DNA of 49,925 bases from assembly GCF_003838195.1 (NCBI RefSeq), contig NZ_RCBY01000030.1, positions 1 through 49,925 on the forward strand. The letters are read 5' to 3'. A program made the position numbers and the translations under genes. A model generated the notes under the pieces. It had not been told where the DNA came from. It did no database searches and saw nothing but the letters and a program-made list of their open reading frames with translations. Below are positions 29,338-38,434 of this stretch, one piece after another (positions within the stretch are counted from its first letter, which is position 1; each line of letters begins with the position of its first letter). The DNA comes from Okeania hirsuta (GTDB taxonomy: Bacteria; Cyanobacteriota; Cyanobacteriia; Cyanobacteriales; Microcoleaceae).

Positions 29338-30111
29338 ATGAATAATCCTAATAATACTGCTATTTCCTTTCATCATGTAAATAAAATTTATCCTAATAAA
29401 ACAATTGCTTTGCAAGACATAAATTTTACAATTAATCATGGTAAATTTGTGACTTTTGTTGGTCCCTCTGGCTGTGGAAAAAGTACAGTATTGCGATTAA
29501 TATCAAAATTAAGCGAAGTTAGTTCAGGAAAAGTTGAATCAAATATAGACCGGGATAAAAATGAATTAGCTTTTGTCTTTCAAGAACCAGCTTTAATGCC
29601 TTGGTCTAACGTTATTGATAACGTACATTTACCTCTAAAATTAATAGGAAAATCTCTCAGAGAATCTCGAACAATAGTACAAGAAGCCATTAATTTAGTA
29701 GGATTAGATGGTTTTGAACGTTCTTACCCACGACAACTATCAGGTGGGATGAAGATGCGAGTTTCTATTGCTAGAGCATTAGTAACTAACCCAAGAATTG
29801 TTTTAATGGATGAACCTTTTGGAGCTTTAGATGAAATGACTCGCAGTAAACTGAATAGCGATCTATTAAGGGTATGGCAAGAACGAAATTGGACTGTAGT
29901 TTTTGTCACTCACAATATTTATGAAGCGGTGTATTTATCTCAACAAGTAATTGTTATGGCTGCCCGCCCTGGTAGGGTAGTAGCAGATGTCAAAATAGAT
30001 GTGAATTATCCTCGTAGTGAAGATTTCCGAATGTCACAGTTATGTAATGATTATTGTCGGGAAATTTCTAATTATTTGGAGATGGGAGTATCAGGTCATT
30101 ATAGTAATTAG
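29338..30111 (+). CDS. ABC transporter ATP-binding protein, nitrate/taurine (SsuB/TauB) type
   Basis: 257 residues, complete. Walker A GPSGCGKST (42-50), Q-loop Q82 (FQEPALMPW), signature LSGGMKMRVSIARAL (134-148), Walker B IVLMDEPFGALDE (154-166), H-loop VTHNIYEA. The PALMPW and YEAVYLSQQVIVMAARPGRV blocks mark the NitT/TauT family, importing nitrate, sulfonates, thiamine precursors or similar. No permease or binding protein lies next to it, so the substrate is undetermined. A family 4 repeat starts a few bases after the stop codon. Confidence 0.85.
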   Translation: MNNPNNTAISFHHVNKIYPNKTIALQDINFTINHGKFVTFVGPSGCGKSTVLRLISKLSEVSSGKVESNIDRDKNELAFVFQEPALMPWSNVIDNVHLPLKLIGKSLRESRTIVQEAINLVGLDGFERSYPRQLSGGMKMRVSIARALVTNPRIVLMDEPFGALDEMTRSKLNSDLLRVWQERNWTVVFVTHNIYEAVYLSQQVIVMAARPGRVVADVKIDVNYPRSEDFRMSQLCNDYCREISNYLEMGVSGHYSN

Positions 30112-30118
30112 CATTTAT

Positions 30119-30250
30119 ATTTTAAGGAAGAAGGAAGAAGGAAGAAGGAAGAAAGTAGAAGGAAGAAAGTAGAAGGAAGAAGAAAAAATATTGCGTTGTC
30201 TGAATTTTAAGCTGTCAATCTGTCCTAACCTTTCCTTCGACTACTTTAAC
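30119..30250 (+). repeat. Family 4 repeat (GGAAGAA tract)
   Basis: A GGAAGAA heptamer tract (30124-30185), then ATTGCGTTGTCTGAATTTTA, AGCTGTCAATCTGTCC and CCTTTCCTTCGACTACTTTA. The same order recurs at 42055-42155, 45300-45450 (reverse), 46606-47530 (tandem) and 49331-49447. The best-preserved copy has TA-flanked TAGCAG/CTGCTA ends. This copy has lost them. Confidence 0.6.
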
Positions 30251-30307
30251 AAAAACAATTATAAATAATTGGATATTAAATAGTCTCTAGTTAAATACCG
30301 ATAAAAA

Positions 30308-30808
30308 ATGTTTGAAGAAGAAATAAAATTAACTATCAATTATCGTATACAAGATTATATAGAAGCAAATCGTATTGATTTTCGTAGTCGATTTATTTTC
30401 CAAATTCTACGATTTATTGCTCTATGTTATGTATTATTTTTAGCTTTATTCATTGCAGTCAGTCCTCATCCTAATTTTTATGCAATCTTCGTTTTGATTT
30501 TGTTTCTAGCATTTGTATTTTATGAATGGACCTGGCTGCCTTTTTTGTCTAAAAATTTATTTGAGAAGCAAATAAAATTTTTTAAGAATCAAGTTACTTT
30601 AATTTTTAAACAAGATGAAATTATTGAATTTTGTGCTTATCAAGAACTAAAACTTAGATGGTTTTACAAACATATTACAACACCTAAAATGCTGTTGATA
30701 TTTATCAACCCACAAGGTTTTATAATAATTCCTAAAAAATATTGTTCTAGTGAAGAGCAATACGAAAAAATATGTTATCTAATAACTAAATTTCCTCAAG
30801 GTAATTAA
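30308..30808 (+). CDS. YcxB-like membrane protein
   Basis: 166 residues. A short N-terminal strand region (KLTINYRIQDYIEANRID), two adjacent TM helices at about 34-76 (FIALCYVLFLALFIAVS, FYAIFVLILFLAFVFY), then a soluble C-terminal beta domain (FKNQVTLIFKQDEIIEF, LRWFYKHITTPKMLLIFINP, GFIIIPKKYCSSEEQYEKIC). This matches the YcxB-like family (small two-TM proteins, function unknown). The final IIPKK..SSEE motif is the typical ending. ATG 30308. Standalone gene. Confidence 0.7.
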   Translation: MFEEEIKLTINYRIQDYIEANRIDFRSRFIFQILRFIALCYVLFLALFIAVSPHPNFYAIFVLILFLAFVFYEWTWLPFLSKNLFEKQIKFFKNQVTLIFKQDEIIEFCAYQELKLRWFYKHITTPKMLLIFINPQGFIIIPKKYCSSEEQYEKICYLITKFPQGN

Positions 30809-30865
30809 ACCATGTACCTACCACCTACCACCGCTCCACCTAGAAAATTATTTGTAGCAAACATT

Positions 30866-30994
<129 letters not shown>

Positions 30995-31113
30995 CCTTGG
31001 TATAAGACTTCCCTGAATTAAATTTCATTATCCATATTCCTGATTGAAAGTCTCTGTTTTGCCTTTTTTTCTTTCCTCTTCAACTAAACATTAATCTTAA
31101 AATTACCTAGATA

Positions 31114-31208
31114 TAGCAATACAAGAATTGGGCGCGGACATTTTTCAATCCTCAAACCTTTTTACAGTTTGCTATTCCCTATTCCCTATTCCCTATTCCC
31201 TAGCGCTA
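31114..31208. mobile_element. Family 2 related MITE, diverged
   Basis: Flanked by TA on both sides; begins TAGCAATACAAG and ends CCCTAGCGCTA, matching the terminal TAGC and GCTA of family 2 (33753, 40547, 48283). About 95 bp, shorter than the 126-bp type. The interior has four ATTCCCT heptamers (31171-31202). Its right end replaces the 3' end of a NUDIX-like reading frame. Confidence 0.5.
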
Positions 31209-31302
31209 TACTTTTCAACCAGTATTTGAGTATAACTATTCAAAGGAAAATCAAAAGCAACTTCAGGAGTAACCCACTCCCATCGCACAATTTCTTCATT
31301 AA
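31193..31302 (-). pseudogene. C-terminal remnant of a NUDIX-like hydrolase
   Basis: Minus-strand frame KTLNEEIVRWEWVTPEVAFD, FPLNSYTQILVEKY, then codons from a MITE and a stop. E(I/V)xxWxWVTPEEA followed by a Pro/Tyr helix is the usual ending of NUDIX hydrolases. The part containing the NUDIX box is missing, replaced by the 53-bp tandem array at 31303. So the gene was cut from both sides by repeats. The family call rests on about 32 residues. Confidence 0.4.
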
Positions 31303-31715
31303 GAGTTTTTACTCATTTAAAACAGTCAGAGCTTTTGTTGCGTATGTCGCAATAGGAGTTTTTACTCATTTAAAACAGTCAGAGCTTTTGTTGCGTATGT
31401 CGCAATAGGAGTTTTTACTCATTTAAAACAGTCAGAGCTTTTGTTGCGTATGTCGCAATAGGAGTTTTTACTCATTTAAAACAGTCAGAGCTTTTGTTGC
31501 GTATGTCGCAATAGAAGTTTTTACTCATTTAAGAGAGTCAGAGCTTTTGTTGCGTATGTCGCAATAGAAGTTTTTACTCATTTAAGAGAGTCAGAGCTTT
31601 TGTTGCGTATATTGCAATAGGAGTTTTTACTCATTTAAAACAGTCAGAGCTTTTGTTGCGTATGTCGCAATAGGAGTTTTTACTCATTTAAGAGAGTCAG
31701 AGCTTTTGTTGCGGA
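31303..31715. repeat. Tandem array, 53-bp unit, 8 copies
   Basis: Units start at 31303, 31356, 31409, 31462, 31515, 31568, 31621 and 31674; the last is partial. Each holds GAGTTTTTACTC (a small inverted repeat), CATTTAAAACAGTCAGAGCT, and the palindrome TTGCG-TATGT-CGCAA followed by TAG. Two unit variants (AAAACAG and AGAGAG) alternate in blocks. The palindromic core is shared with the array at 44707-45237. The array ends about 95 bp before proS. No spacers, so not CRISPR. Confidence 0.85.
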
Positions 31716-31810
31716 TATTGCTTTTTAACTTTTGATTTTTGACTTCTGTGAAGCAGTACCAGATGTCCTAAACTATCTGAAATAATCATTATTTCTATCA
31801 AGGAACAATC

Positions 31811-33616
31811 ATGCGACTATCTCAAATGTTATTAGTCACTCTCCGAGACGACCCCGCAGAAGCAGAAATTCCTAGCCACAAACTCCTCATCCGTGCTGGA
31901 TATATTCGTCGCATCGGCAGTGGTCTCTACGCATATCTCCCTCTAATGTTGCGAGTCCTCAATAAAGTCTCCAAAATAGTCCGCGAAGAAATGGATGCTA
32001 CTGGTGCCCAAGAATGTCTGCTTCCTCAACTTCAACCCGCCGACCTGTGGCGAGAGTCTGGTCGTTGGGATACTTATACTCAGGCTGAGGGTATTATGTT
32101 TTCTCTAATTGACCGTCAAAATCGGGAGTTAGGGTTAGGTCCCACCCATGAAGAGGTAATTACTACTGTTGCTAAAGATATGATTCGCTCCTATCGGCAG
32201 CTACCCCTACATCTCTATCAACTGCAAACTAAGTTCCGGGATGAAATTCGCCCCAGGTTTGGGTTAATGCGAGGCCGGGAATTTATTATGAAGGATGGCT
32301 ATTCTTTCCATGCTGACCAGGAAAGTCTCAAAAAGACTTATCAGGATATGGATAAGGCTTATCGAAATATGTTACGTCGCAGTGGATTAGAATTTCGAGC
32401 GGTTGATGCTGACTCTGGGGCAATTGGTGGGTCTGGGTCTCAAGAATTTATGGTTTTGGCCGATGCTGGTGAGGATGAAATTCTCTATACCGAGGATGGC
32501 AAGTATGCAGCAAATTTGGAAAAAGCTGTTTCTATCCCACCTGATGCAGAAATTTCACCTTTTGAGAGTTATGAAAAATTGGAAACTCCTGGCACGGAGA
32601 CTATTGAAAAGCTGTGCAAGTTTCTCAAATGTTCTCCTACTAATATTGTGAAAAATGTTTTATACCAGTCAGTCTATGACAATGGAATGACTGTTTTAGT
32701 TTTGGTGAATATCCGGGGAGACCAAGATGTTAATGATGTGAAGTTGTTGAATGAGTTGACTAAGTTGGCTGGAAATTATGAAGCAAAAACTGTTTTGGCT
32801 TTGACTGTGCCTGATGTGGAGGCTCAAAAGAAATGGGCAACTAAGTCTTTACCTTTGGGTTATATTGCTCCAGATTTGTCTGATGATTATATTACTTCTA
32901 GTAAAGAGGTAAGTTCTCAGTTCTTACGAATGGTAGACCAGACGGTCGTAAGCTTGACAAATTTCGCAACAGGTAGTAACGAATCTGGTTATCACGTTAT
33001 GGGGGCAAATTGGGGTCAGGAATTTACTTTGCCAAAGTTGGTCGTGGATTTACGAAAGGCTGAAAAAGGCGATCGCTCTATCCATGACCCCAGTCAAACC
33101 TTAGAAACTGCTAGAGGTATTGAGGTTGGTCATATATTCCAGTTAGGGACGAAATATTCTGAAGCTATGGGGGCAACTTATACAAATGAGCAGGGTGAGG
33201 AAAAGCCTTTGGTGATGGGATGTTATGGTGTGGGTGTGTCCCGTTTGGCTCAGTCAGCAGTGGAACAGTCTTATGATAAGGATGGGATTATTTGGCCTGT
33301 GGCGATCGCTCCTTATCATGTGGTTATTTGTATTCCTAATATTAAGGATGCTCAACAAATGGAAGTGGCAGAAAGTCTCTATAAAGAATTAAATGAAGCT
33401 GGAATAGAGACTATTTTAGATGACCGAGATGAGCGAGCGGGTGTTAAATTCAAAGATGCAGATTTAATTGGAATTCCTTATCGAATAGTTACCGGGCGAT
33501 CGCTCAAGTCAGGTAAAGTTGAATTGGTAGAAAGAGCGACTCATCAATCTCAGGAAATTCTGGTAGAGGAAGTATTATCTACTTTAAAAGACTTAATTGA
33601 GAAAGCATTAACTTAA
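31811..33616 (+). CDS. proS: Prolyl-tRNA synthetase
   Basis: 601 residues, bacterial-type class II synthetase. Charges tRNA-Pro with proline in the cytoplasm. Start [20 protein letters not shown] is typical. Motif 1 and 2 regions are visible ([48 protein letters not shown]). The INS editing domain occupies about 225-400. Motif 3 is the [11 protein letters not shown] block and the anticodon-binding domain is C-terminal ([30 protein letters not shown]). Ribosome-binding site AAGGAA lies 6 bp before the ATG. A tandem array sits just upstream and a decayed copy of its 3' end just downstream. Confidence 0.97.
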   Translation: MRLSQMLLVTLRDDPAEAEIPSHKLLIRAGYIRRIGSGLYAYLPLMLRVLNKVSKIVREEMDATGAQECLLPQLQPADLWRESGRWDTYTQAEGIMFSLIDRQNRELGLGPTHEEVITTVAKDMIRSYRQLPLHLYQLQTKFRDEIRPRFGLMRGREFIMKDGYSFHADQESLKKTYQDMDKAYRNMLRRSGLEFRAVDADSGAIGGSGSQEFMVLADAGEDEILYTEDGKYAANLEKAVSIPPDAEISPFESYEKLETPGTETIEKLCKFLKCSPTNIVKNVLYQSVYDNGMTVLVLVNIRGDQDVNDVKLLNELTKLAGNYEAKTVLALTVPDVEAQKKWATKSLPLGYIAPDLSDDYITSSKEVSSQFLRMVDQTVVSLTNFATGSNESGYHVMGANWGQEFTLPKLVVDLRKAEKGDRSIHDPSQTLETARGIEVGHIFQLGTKYSEAMGATYTNEQGEEKPLVMGCYGVGVSRLAQSAVEQSYDKDGIIWPVAIAPYHVVICIPNIKDAQQMEVAESLYKELNEAGIETILDDRDERAGVKFKDADLIGIPYRIVTGRSLKSGKVELVERATHQSQEILVEEVLSTLKDLIEKALT

Positions 33617-33623
33617 TTTACAC

Positions 33624-33660
33624 TTTTCAGCAATAACTAGAATTTTGGTATTGCTGAAAA
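33624..33660 (+). terminator. proS terminator hairpin
   Basis: TTTTCAGCAATA and TATTGCTGAAAA are perfect inverted copies separated by 13 nt, starting 8 bp past the proS stop. The A/T flanks allow action in both directions. Confidence 0.75.
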
Positions 33661-33752
33661 ATATTTCTGCAAGACAAAGTTTAAGTAAGATGAGGGGGCG
33701 GGTGTTAAATTTAAAGATGTAGATTTAATAGGAATTCCCGATCGAATAGTTA

Positions 33753-33877
33753 TAGCAATGAGCGCTGGTATATTTACAAATTGTAGTAGGGGCAAAAGAG
33801 CTAGAAGTCTTATATGATCGGCAATTTATTCCCCCTGTTCCCTGTTCCCTGTTCCCTGTTCCCTGCGCACAGCGCTA
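33753..33877. mobile_element. Family 2 MITE, 125 bp, TA target duplication
   Basis: TA at 33751-33752 and 33878-33879 flank an element that begins TAGCAATGAGCGCTGG and ends CCCTGCGCACAGCGCTA. Interior: GTTCCCT heptamers (33834-33866). Same length class and ends as 40547-40672 and 48283-48408. It sits inside the duplicated proS fragment, and the TA coincides with GTTA of proS, which supports insertion at TA. Confidence 0.75.
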
Positions 33878-33884
33878 TATATAG

Positions 33885-33983
33885 AATCCGGTTATATAGT
33901 ATATGTTTATAACTATACTTCAATCTCTCGACACTTCCCCCTCTTCCCCAACTATATAATAAGTATTCAACCGGATTTGATAT
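33885..33983. mobile_element. Family 1 variant MITE, about 99 bp
   Basis: Left end AATCCGGTTATATA; right end TATTCAACCGGATTTGATAT. AT-rich and C-rich interior, no coding capacity. It is placed directly after the family 2 element, within the proS duplicate. Confidence 0.55.
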
Positions 33984-34027
33984 TACGGGGCGATCGTTAA
34001 AATCTGGCAAAGTTGAATTGTTGACGT

Positions 34028-34801
34028 ACTCCCCGGCATAAATGCACGGGGATTCTCAAGCGGATGTTACGAAGCGGGATAAATCCACGCTTCTCCACCC
34101 TTTTTCCTGTTTCTTAGGCTCTTAACTAGACCGTTTCTAGTCCCCGTCAGACCGCCTCCCCAGGCAACTTCTTTAACGTCCAAGATGCGCCCCACCTCAG
34201 ACACCCCTCTATTTCTCACAATCAGCGCGGAGGCCACGTCTCGATGAGTCATATAACCACATTCAGGACAAGAATGAACTCTAAAGCTGAGTTTTTTCTT
34301 CCCTGTATGAGCATTGCAATTGGGACAAATTTGAGAAGTATAATCTTTATTGACCTTCCCGAAATAGACTCCTCGCTTCCAACAAACCCATTGCAGGATG
34401 GTGACAAACTGACCGAAACCTGCATCTAAGGTATGTTTTCCCAACATTCTTTTGGCCCATGCCTGAAAATTAAGGTCTTCAACAAAAATCATTCCTGCTT
34501 GGTCACATAAATGATGGGCTAACTTAAAATGGAAGTCTTTTCGAGTATTGGCTATCGTTTCGTGTAAACGAGCAATAATCTTGCTTAACTTTTGCCAGTT
34601 ATTTGACCCAATCTGTTTCTTCTGGAGTCTGCGTTGCAGTAATTTCATCTGGCGGTGCAAACTGTTAAAGAATCTGGGTCGTTTAATTAATTCTCCCTCT
34701 GATGTGGCTAGGAATTTATCGAGTCCCAAATCAATCCCAATGGGATCACCATGAGGGGGGACATCGGGAACATCCACATCACACTCTAAACAGAGAGTTT
34801 T
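34028..34801 (-). pseudogene. tnpB: IS200/IS605-type TnpB, N-terminally truncated
   Basis: The reading frame ends at 34067 and is open from about 34801. It keeps the RuvC-like core: GIDLGLDKFLATSEGE (D16 counting from the GTG at 34777), IFVEDLNFQAW (E100), the zinc ribbon CPNC/CPEC (151, 154, 170, 173) and THRDVASAL (D180). The first ~170 residues found in full TnpB (about 380-400 aa) are missing: upstream the frame meets TAA at 34805-34807, next to the left end of a second element. 34030-34056 holds a hairpin, CCCCGGCATAAATGCACGGG, typical of the 3' end of such elements. TnpB is an RNA-guided nuclease; this one cannot be functional. Confidence 0.8.
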
Positions 34802-34982
34802 GACTTAGTTAACAATTTACGTCATAACGCGGCACAATACGATAGTTGTCTCGAACAATAACTTAGTGAAATTTATCAAACCAAGAGCATTGACTTAATC
34901 AAAAAATAACGATATTATACGTTATAAACCGTACTATTAGACCGATTGTGTTTGCTGCGCACATGAAACACAAATAAATGAA

Positions 34983-36065
34983 ATGAAATCCATTAGAACC
35001 AAGCTCAAACTGAATAACCAGCAAAAAACTCTGATGGCTCAACACGCGGGGTATAGCAGATGGTGCTATAACTGGGGTTTAAGTTTGTGGAATGCTGCAT
35101 ATATTCATGGTTACAAGCCTAATGCTCGAAAGCTAAGAGAGGTTTTTACCAATCACACAAAACCACTTTATCCTTGGATGAAAAACTTGTCCTCTAGGGT
35201 CTATCAATATGCTTTCATCAATTTAGGTGAAGCGTTCAAGAGGTTTTTTCAAGGGTTGGGTAAACACCCAAGGTTCAAGAAGAAAGGTAAACATGATTCC
35301 TTCACAATTGATAATTGTGGAAAACCAATAGAACTAAATGGATGGAATCATAAATTACCTTTTATTGGTATTGTTAAAACTTATGAACCAGTTGAAGCTA
35401 CAACTAAAAAAATCACCATTAGTAGACAGGCAGGAGATTGGTACTTAAGTTGTAGCTATGAATTCACTCCTAATCCAACAGAAAAGACCACTGAAGTTGT
35501 AGGTGTTGATTTAGGTGTAAAAACCTTAGCAACTTTAAGCACGGGAGTTGTTTTCCCTGGCGCTAAATCTTACAAGAAATTTGAAAGCAAGCTCTCTAAG
35601 TTACAATACCTTAACCGCAATAAAAAGATTGGTTCAGCTAACTGGAAAAAGGCGCAACTTAAAATTGCCAAGCTACACACAAAGGTAGCTAATATCCGTA
35701 AAGACGTGCTTCATAAATTGACAACATATCTAGCTAAAAACCACAGCATTGTGTCAATTGAAGATTTGAATGTTCGCGGTATGTTGGCTAACCATAAGCT
35801 AGCTAAGTCTATAGCCGATCAAGGATTTTATGAATTCAGGCGACAACTTGAGTACAAGTGTGAGTGGTACGGCTCTGAATTAGTAGTCGTTGATAGATTC
35901 TTTCCATCATCAAAAACTTGCTCAAACTGCGGTCATGTCCAAGATATGCCGTTAAATGTAAGGACTTATGACTGCCCTGAGTGTGGCTTGTCAATAGACA
36001 GAGATTTAAACGCTAGTATTAATTTGAGAGATGCGGTCGGCTTGACCGTGAATGCCTGTGGATGA
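34983..36065 (+). CDS. tnpB: TnpB RNA-guided nuclease, intact
   Basis: 360 residues, starting MKSIRTKLKLNNQQKTLM, the standard TnpB N-terminus. The wedge/REC part covers about 1-165. RuvC-like nuclease: GVDLGVKTLATLS (D176), SIEDLNVRGM (E260), zinc ribbon C313, C316, C331, C334, and DRDLNASINL (D341). All three catalytic acids are present. TnpB, ancestor of Cas12, cuts DNA guided by an omega RNA encoded at the element's right end and helps retain the element. ATG 34983; a second in-phase ATG is not needed. Different lineage from the truncated copy at 34028, so the two are separate arrivals. Confidence 0.93.
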   Translation: MKSIRTKLKLNNQQKTLMAQHAGYSRWCYNWGLSLWNAAYIHGYKPNARKLREVFTNHTKPLYPWMKNLSSRVYQYAFINLGEAFKRFFQGLGKHPRFKKKGKHDSFTIDNCGKPIELNGWNHKLPFIGIVKTYEPVEATTKKITISRQAGDWYLSCSYEFTPNPTEKTTEVVGVDLGVKTLATLSTGVVFPGAKSYKKFESKLSKLQYLNRNKKIGSANWKKAQLKIAKLHTKVANIRKDVLHKLTTYLAKNHSIVSIEDLNVRGMLANHKLAKSIADQGFYEFRRQLEYKCEWYGSELVVVDRFFPSSKTCSNCGHVQDMPLNVRTYDCPECGLSIDRDLNASINLRDAVGLTVNACG

Positions 36066-36126
36066 GTAGCCGCCGACGGCCTCAGTTGAAGCAGGAAGTA
36101 AACAGTAAAATGTCATGTTATGACGT
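36000..36126 (+). ncRNA. Probable omega RNA of the TnpB element
   Basis: Position only: omega RNAs overlap the 3' end of tnpB and run to the right end of the element. The sequence from GATGCGGTCGGCTTGACCG through GCCGCCGACGGCCTCAGTTG, then GAAGCAGGAAGTAAA, has pairing potential (CGGTCGGC, GCCGCCGACGGC). Guide sequence would be whatever follows about 36126, here the SGNH gene remnant. Boundaries not determined. Confidence 0.4.
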
Positions 36127-36138
36127 TTTATATCGGTT

Positions 36139-36576
36139 TTATGAAGCAGAAGCTACATATAATTCTACATTAGGCAAATCTTCAAGGATTTGTAGATATA
36201 GTTCTTGGAGTTCTGTAACAGCTTTTATAGATGAATCTCCTTGTTGTATGAAATCATTTACTCCTGCCATTAATAAAATAATATCAGGAGTATCAGACTT
36301 GTTCCAAGCTTCATTATTAACTATTCCATCAATAGTTATACCTGGTCTGCCTTCATGTTTTAATGGTTCATTTCCCTGTGTTCCAACAAATTCAAAGTCA
36401 ATATTTTCTTCTTTGAGATCAAAGTATAAAGATCCTCGATGAATCAGTGTATCAGTAATTGAATCTCCTAAAGGCATTATTTTTAAAGTAGCTGCTAAGG
36501 TAGCAGAACTTACAGTGGTAAGTAAAGATGTTGTCATCATTACTACTGATACTAAAGCTCTCTTGACTTGTTTCAT
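36139..36576 (-). pseudogene. SGNH/GDSL hydrolase, C-terminally truncated by the TnpB element
   Basis: 145 residues left: signal peptide with probable cleavage near residue 29 (SSATLA), block I MPLGDSIT (GDS at 37-39), LYFDLKEENIDFEFVGTQG, block III LLMAGVNDF (GVND 105-108). It then stops at LPNVELYVASAS, where the family continues (usually VASIPP) to the catalytic DxxH block, which is absent. The stop codon is supplied by sequence next to the IS right end. Full enzymes are extracellular esterases or carbohydrate esterases of 210-250 residues. ATG 36576. The catalytic Asp/His are missing, so it is inactive. Confidence 0.8.
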
Positions 36577-37282
<706 letters not shown>

Positions 37283-37972
37283 ATGAAAGAACAAAATCAA
37301 ACTCGTAATTTATCTGTTGGTATTGTGGCCAGTGTTTGTGCATTGGCAGTGGCGGTAGGTGGTGGCATCGCCTTATGGACAAATTTACAATCAACCACCA
37401 CAAAAACTTCTGATAATTCTCAGACTTTTACAACTCCCTCAACTCCAAAGTCGCCTGATGAGACTTTGCCTCCCCCACCTCCTGCTAAAGTTGAATCTCC
37501 AGACTCTGTTCCTTTATATGTGCCTCAACCCAAAGCAGTTACAGAAAAAACTGTAGAACTTTATTGGGTTAAAGACACTACTGGAGAAATTGATTTAGTT
37601 TCTTCTACAGTGAAATTAGAAACAGCAGACGAACCGGAAGCTATTTTAAAAGCTGCTTTTGACCGCTTGCTCGTAGGTCCAGCAAATACCGATGTCCTTA
37701 GTGCTATTCCCACAGGTACAAAAGTTCAAGCACTTACTGTTGAAAATAATGGGGTCTACATCGACTTATCTGAAGAATTTACTTCTGGAGGCGGTAGTGC
37801 TTCGATGATGAGTCGCTTAGGACAAGTTATTTATACTGCCTCTAGTTTAGAACCAGATGTAAAAGTGTGGATTTTTGTGGGTGGTAAACCTTTAAAAATG
37901 CTTGGGGGTGAAGGTTTAGAAGTATCTCAGCCCATTACTCGTGATAATTTTCAGCAAGAATTCCAATTTTAG
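37283..37972 (+). CDS. GerMN-domain protein, membrane anchored
   Basis: 229 residues. N-terminal TM or uncleaved signal (11-32, SVGIVASVCALAVAVGGGIA), a Pro/Thr/Ser-rich linker to about 85 (TLPPPPPAKVESP), then a GerMN domain (TVELYWVKDTTGEIDLVSST, AILKAAFDRLLVGPANTDVL, AIPTGTKVQALTVENNGVYI, DLSEEFTSGGGSASMMSRLG, YTASSLEPDVKVWIFVGGKP). GerMN occurs in Bacillus spore germination protein GerM and in many cyanobacterial envelope proteins, where it is thought to bind cell-wall components. Strong ribosome-binding site AAGGAGG. A terminator hairpin follows. Confidence 0.85.
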   Translation: MKEQNQTRNLSVGIVASVCALAVAVGGGIALWTNLQSTTTKTSDNSQTFTTPSTPKSPDETLPPPPPAKVESPDSVPLYVPQPKAVTEKTVELYWVKDTTGEIDLVSSTVKLETADEPEAILKAAFDRLLVGPANTDVLSAIPTGTKVQALTVENNGVYIDLSEEFTSGGGSASMMSRLGQVIYTASSLEPDVKVWIFVGGKPLKMLGGEGLEVSQPITRDNFQQEFQF

Positions 37973-37988
37973 ATATCATATACCATTT

Positions 37989-38031
37989 TAGGGGCGGTTT
38001 TAAAGTAAACAAATAGTTCAAAGCCGCTCCT
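37989..38031. terminator. Hairpin between convergent genes
   Basis: AGGGGCGGTTT and AAAGCCGCTCCT pair across a 20-nt loop, between the GerMN gene (+) and the cupin gene (-). Likely serves both. Confidence 0.6.
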
Positions 38032-38054
38032 GACAAAGTCAATTTTTTCAGTAT

Positions 38055-38420
38055 CTACTCAGAATCACGATTTACAGTATCAGGGGAAAAAGCAGGTAAA
38101 CAAATAGCAATATATTCTGCTCCCTCAGCACCAGGTGTACTGTATTTTACCCATTCTCCCTTACGAGCTATTACTACTTGGCCAGCATTAACTTCTAACT
38201 GACCGCCTTCATACTCAACACATAGTTTTCCTTGAAGTACCAGAGTAAATTCATCAAATTCTGGCCTTTGACCTGGTTCCATCCAGCCACTAGGAGAGCG
38301 CATTTGGGCAACGCTAATAGCATCTGTTTGGCTATTGACATGACCAATATATTCGTCAATTTGCTTCGGTTTGTTACCTACAGGTTCAATCCGAGTAGGC
38401 TTTTCAATCAATTGTGGCAT
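38055..38420 (-). CDS. Cupin-domain protein next to accB
   Basis: 121 residues, single cupin barrel (RPEFDEFTLVLQGKLCVEYE, GGQLEVNAGQVVIARKGEWV, KYSTPGAEGAEYIAICLPAF). Metal-ligand His residues typical of enzyme cupins are largely absent (EFDEF in place of HxHxxxE), so it is probably a small-molecule-binding or structural cupin, like EutQ-type or cyanobacterial conserved cupins. Starts 14 bp past the accB stop, so probably cotranscribed with accB. Role in fatty-acid synthesis is not shown. Confidence 0.75.
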   Translation of the reverse strand: MPQLIEKPTRIEPVGNKPKQIDEYIGHVNSQTDAISVAQMRSPSGWMEPGQRPEFDEFTLVLQGKLCVEYEGGQLEVNAGQVVIARKGEWVKYSTPGAEGAEYIAICLPAFSPDTVNRDSE

Positions 38421-38434
38421 GATTTTTATACACT

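Larger units (their letters stand above)
33690..34022 (+). pseudogene. Decayed duplicate of the proS 3' end, split by two MITEs
   Basis: 33690-33750 (GATGAGGGGGCGGGTGTTAA, GATTTAATAGGAATTCCC, CGAATAGT) copies proS 33427-33490 (GATGAGCGAGCGGGTGTTAA). 33984-34022 (TTACGGGGCGATCGTTAAAA, TCTGGCAAAGTTGAATTG) continues the same proS sequence (TTACCGGGCGATCGCTCAAG, TCAGGTAAAGTTGAATTG). Between the two halves lie exactly a family 2 MITE (33753-33877) and a family 1 variant (33885-33983). The duplicate covers about 100 bp of proS and is non-functional. Its tail abuts the truncated TnpB element. Confidence 0.85.
34815..36128 (+). mobile_element. IS1341-type element with tnpB only
   Basis: Contains one intact tnpB (34983-36065) and no tnpA (Y1 transposase). 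The 9-mer CGTCATAAC at 34820-34828 recurs inverted at 36117-36125 (GTTATGACG), probably within the end hairpins. It lies between a truncated TnpB remnant (left) and a truncated SGNH hydrolase gene (right). Exact ends are uncertain by about 10 bp. It would need a TnpA supplied elsewhere to move. Confidence 0.7.

Noticed and set aside
31303-31715. CRISPR array
   Set aside because: The units are contiguous copies with no unique spacers, and no cas genes are present. It is a plain tandem repeat.
36000-36126. Riboswitch or tRNA-like structure in the GC-rich stretch
   Set aside because: The position at the right end of a TnpB element makes an omega RNA the simpler reading; no tRNA arms are present.
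36062-36442. 126-residue plus-strand protein
   Set aside because: Antisense to the SGNH hydrolase remnant, which has clear GDS and GVND blocks on the minus strand.
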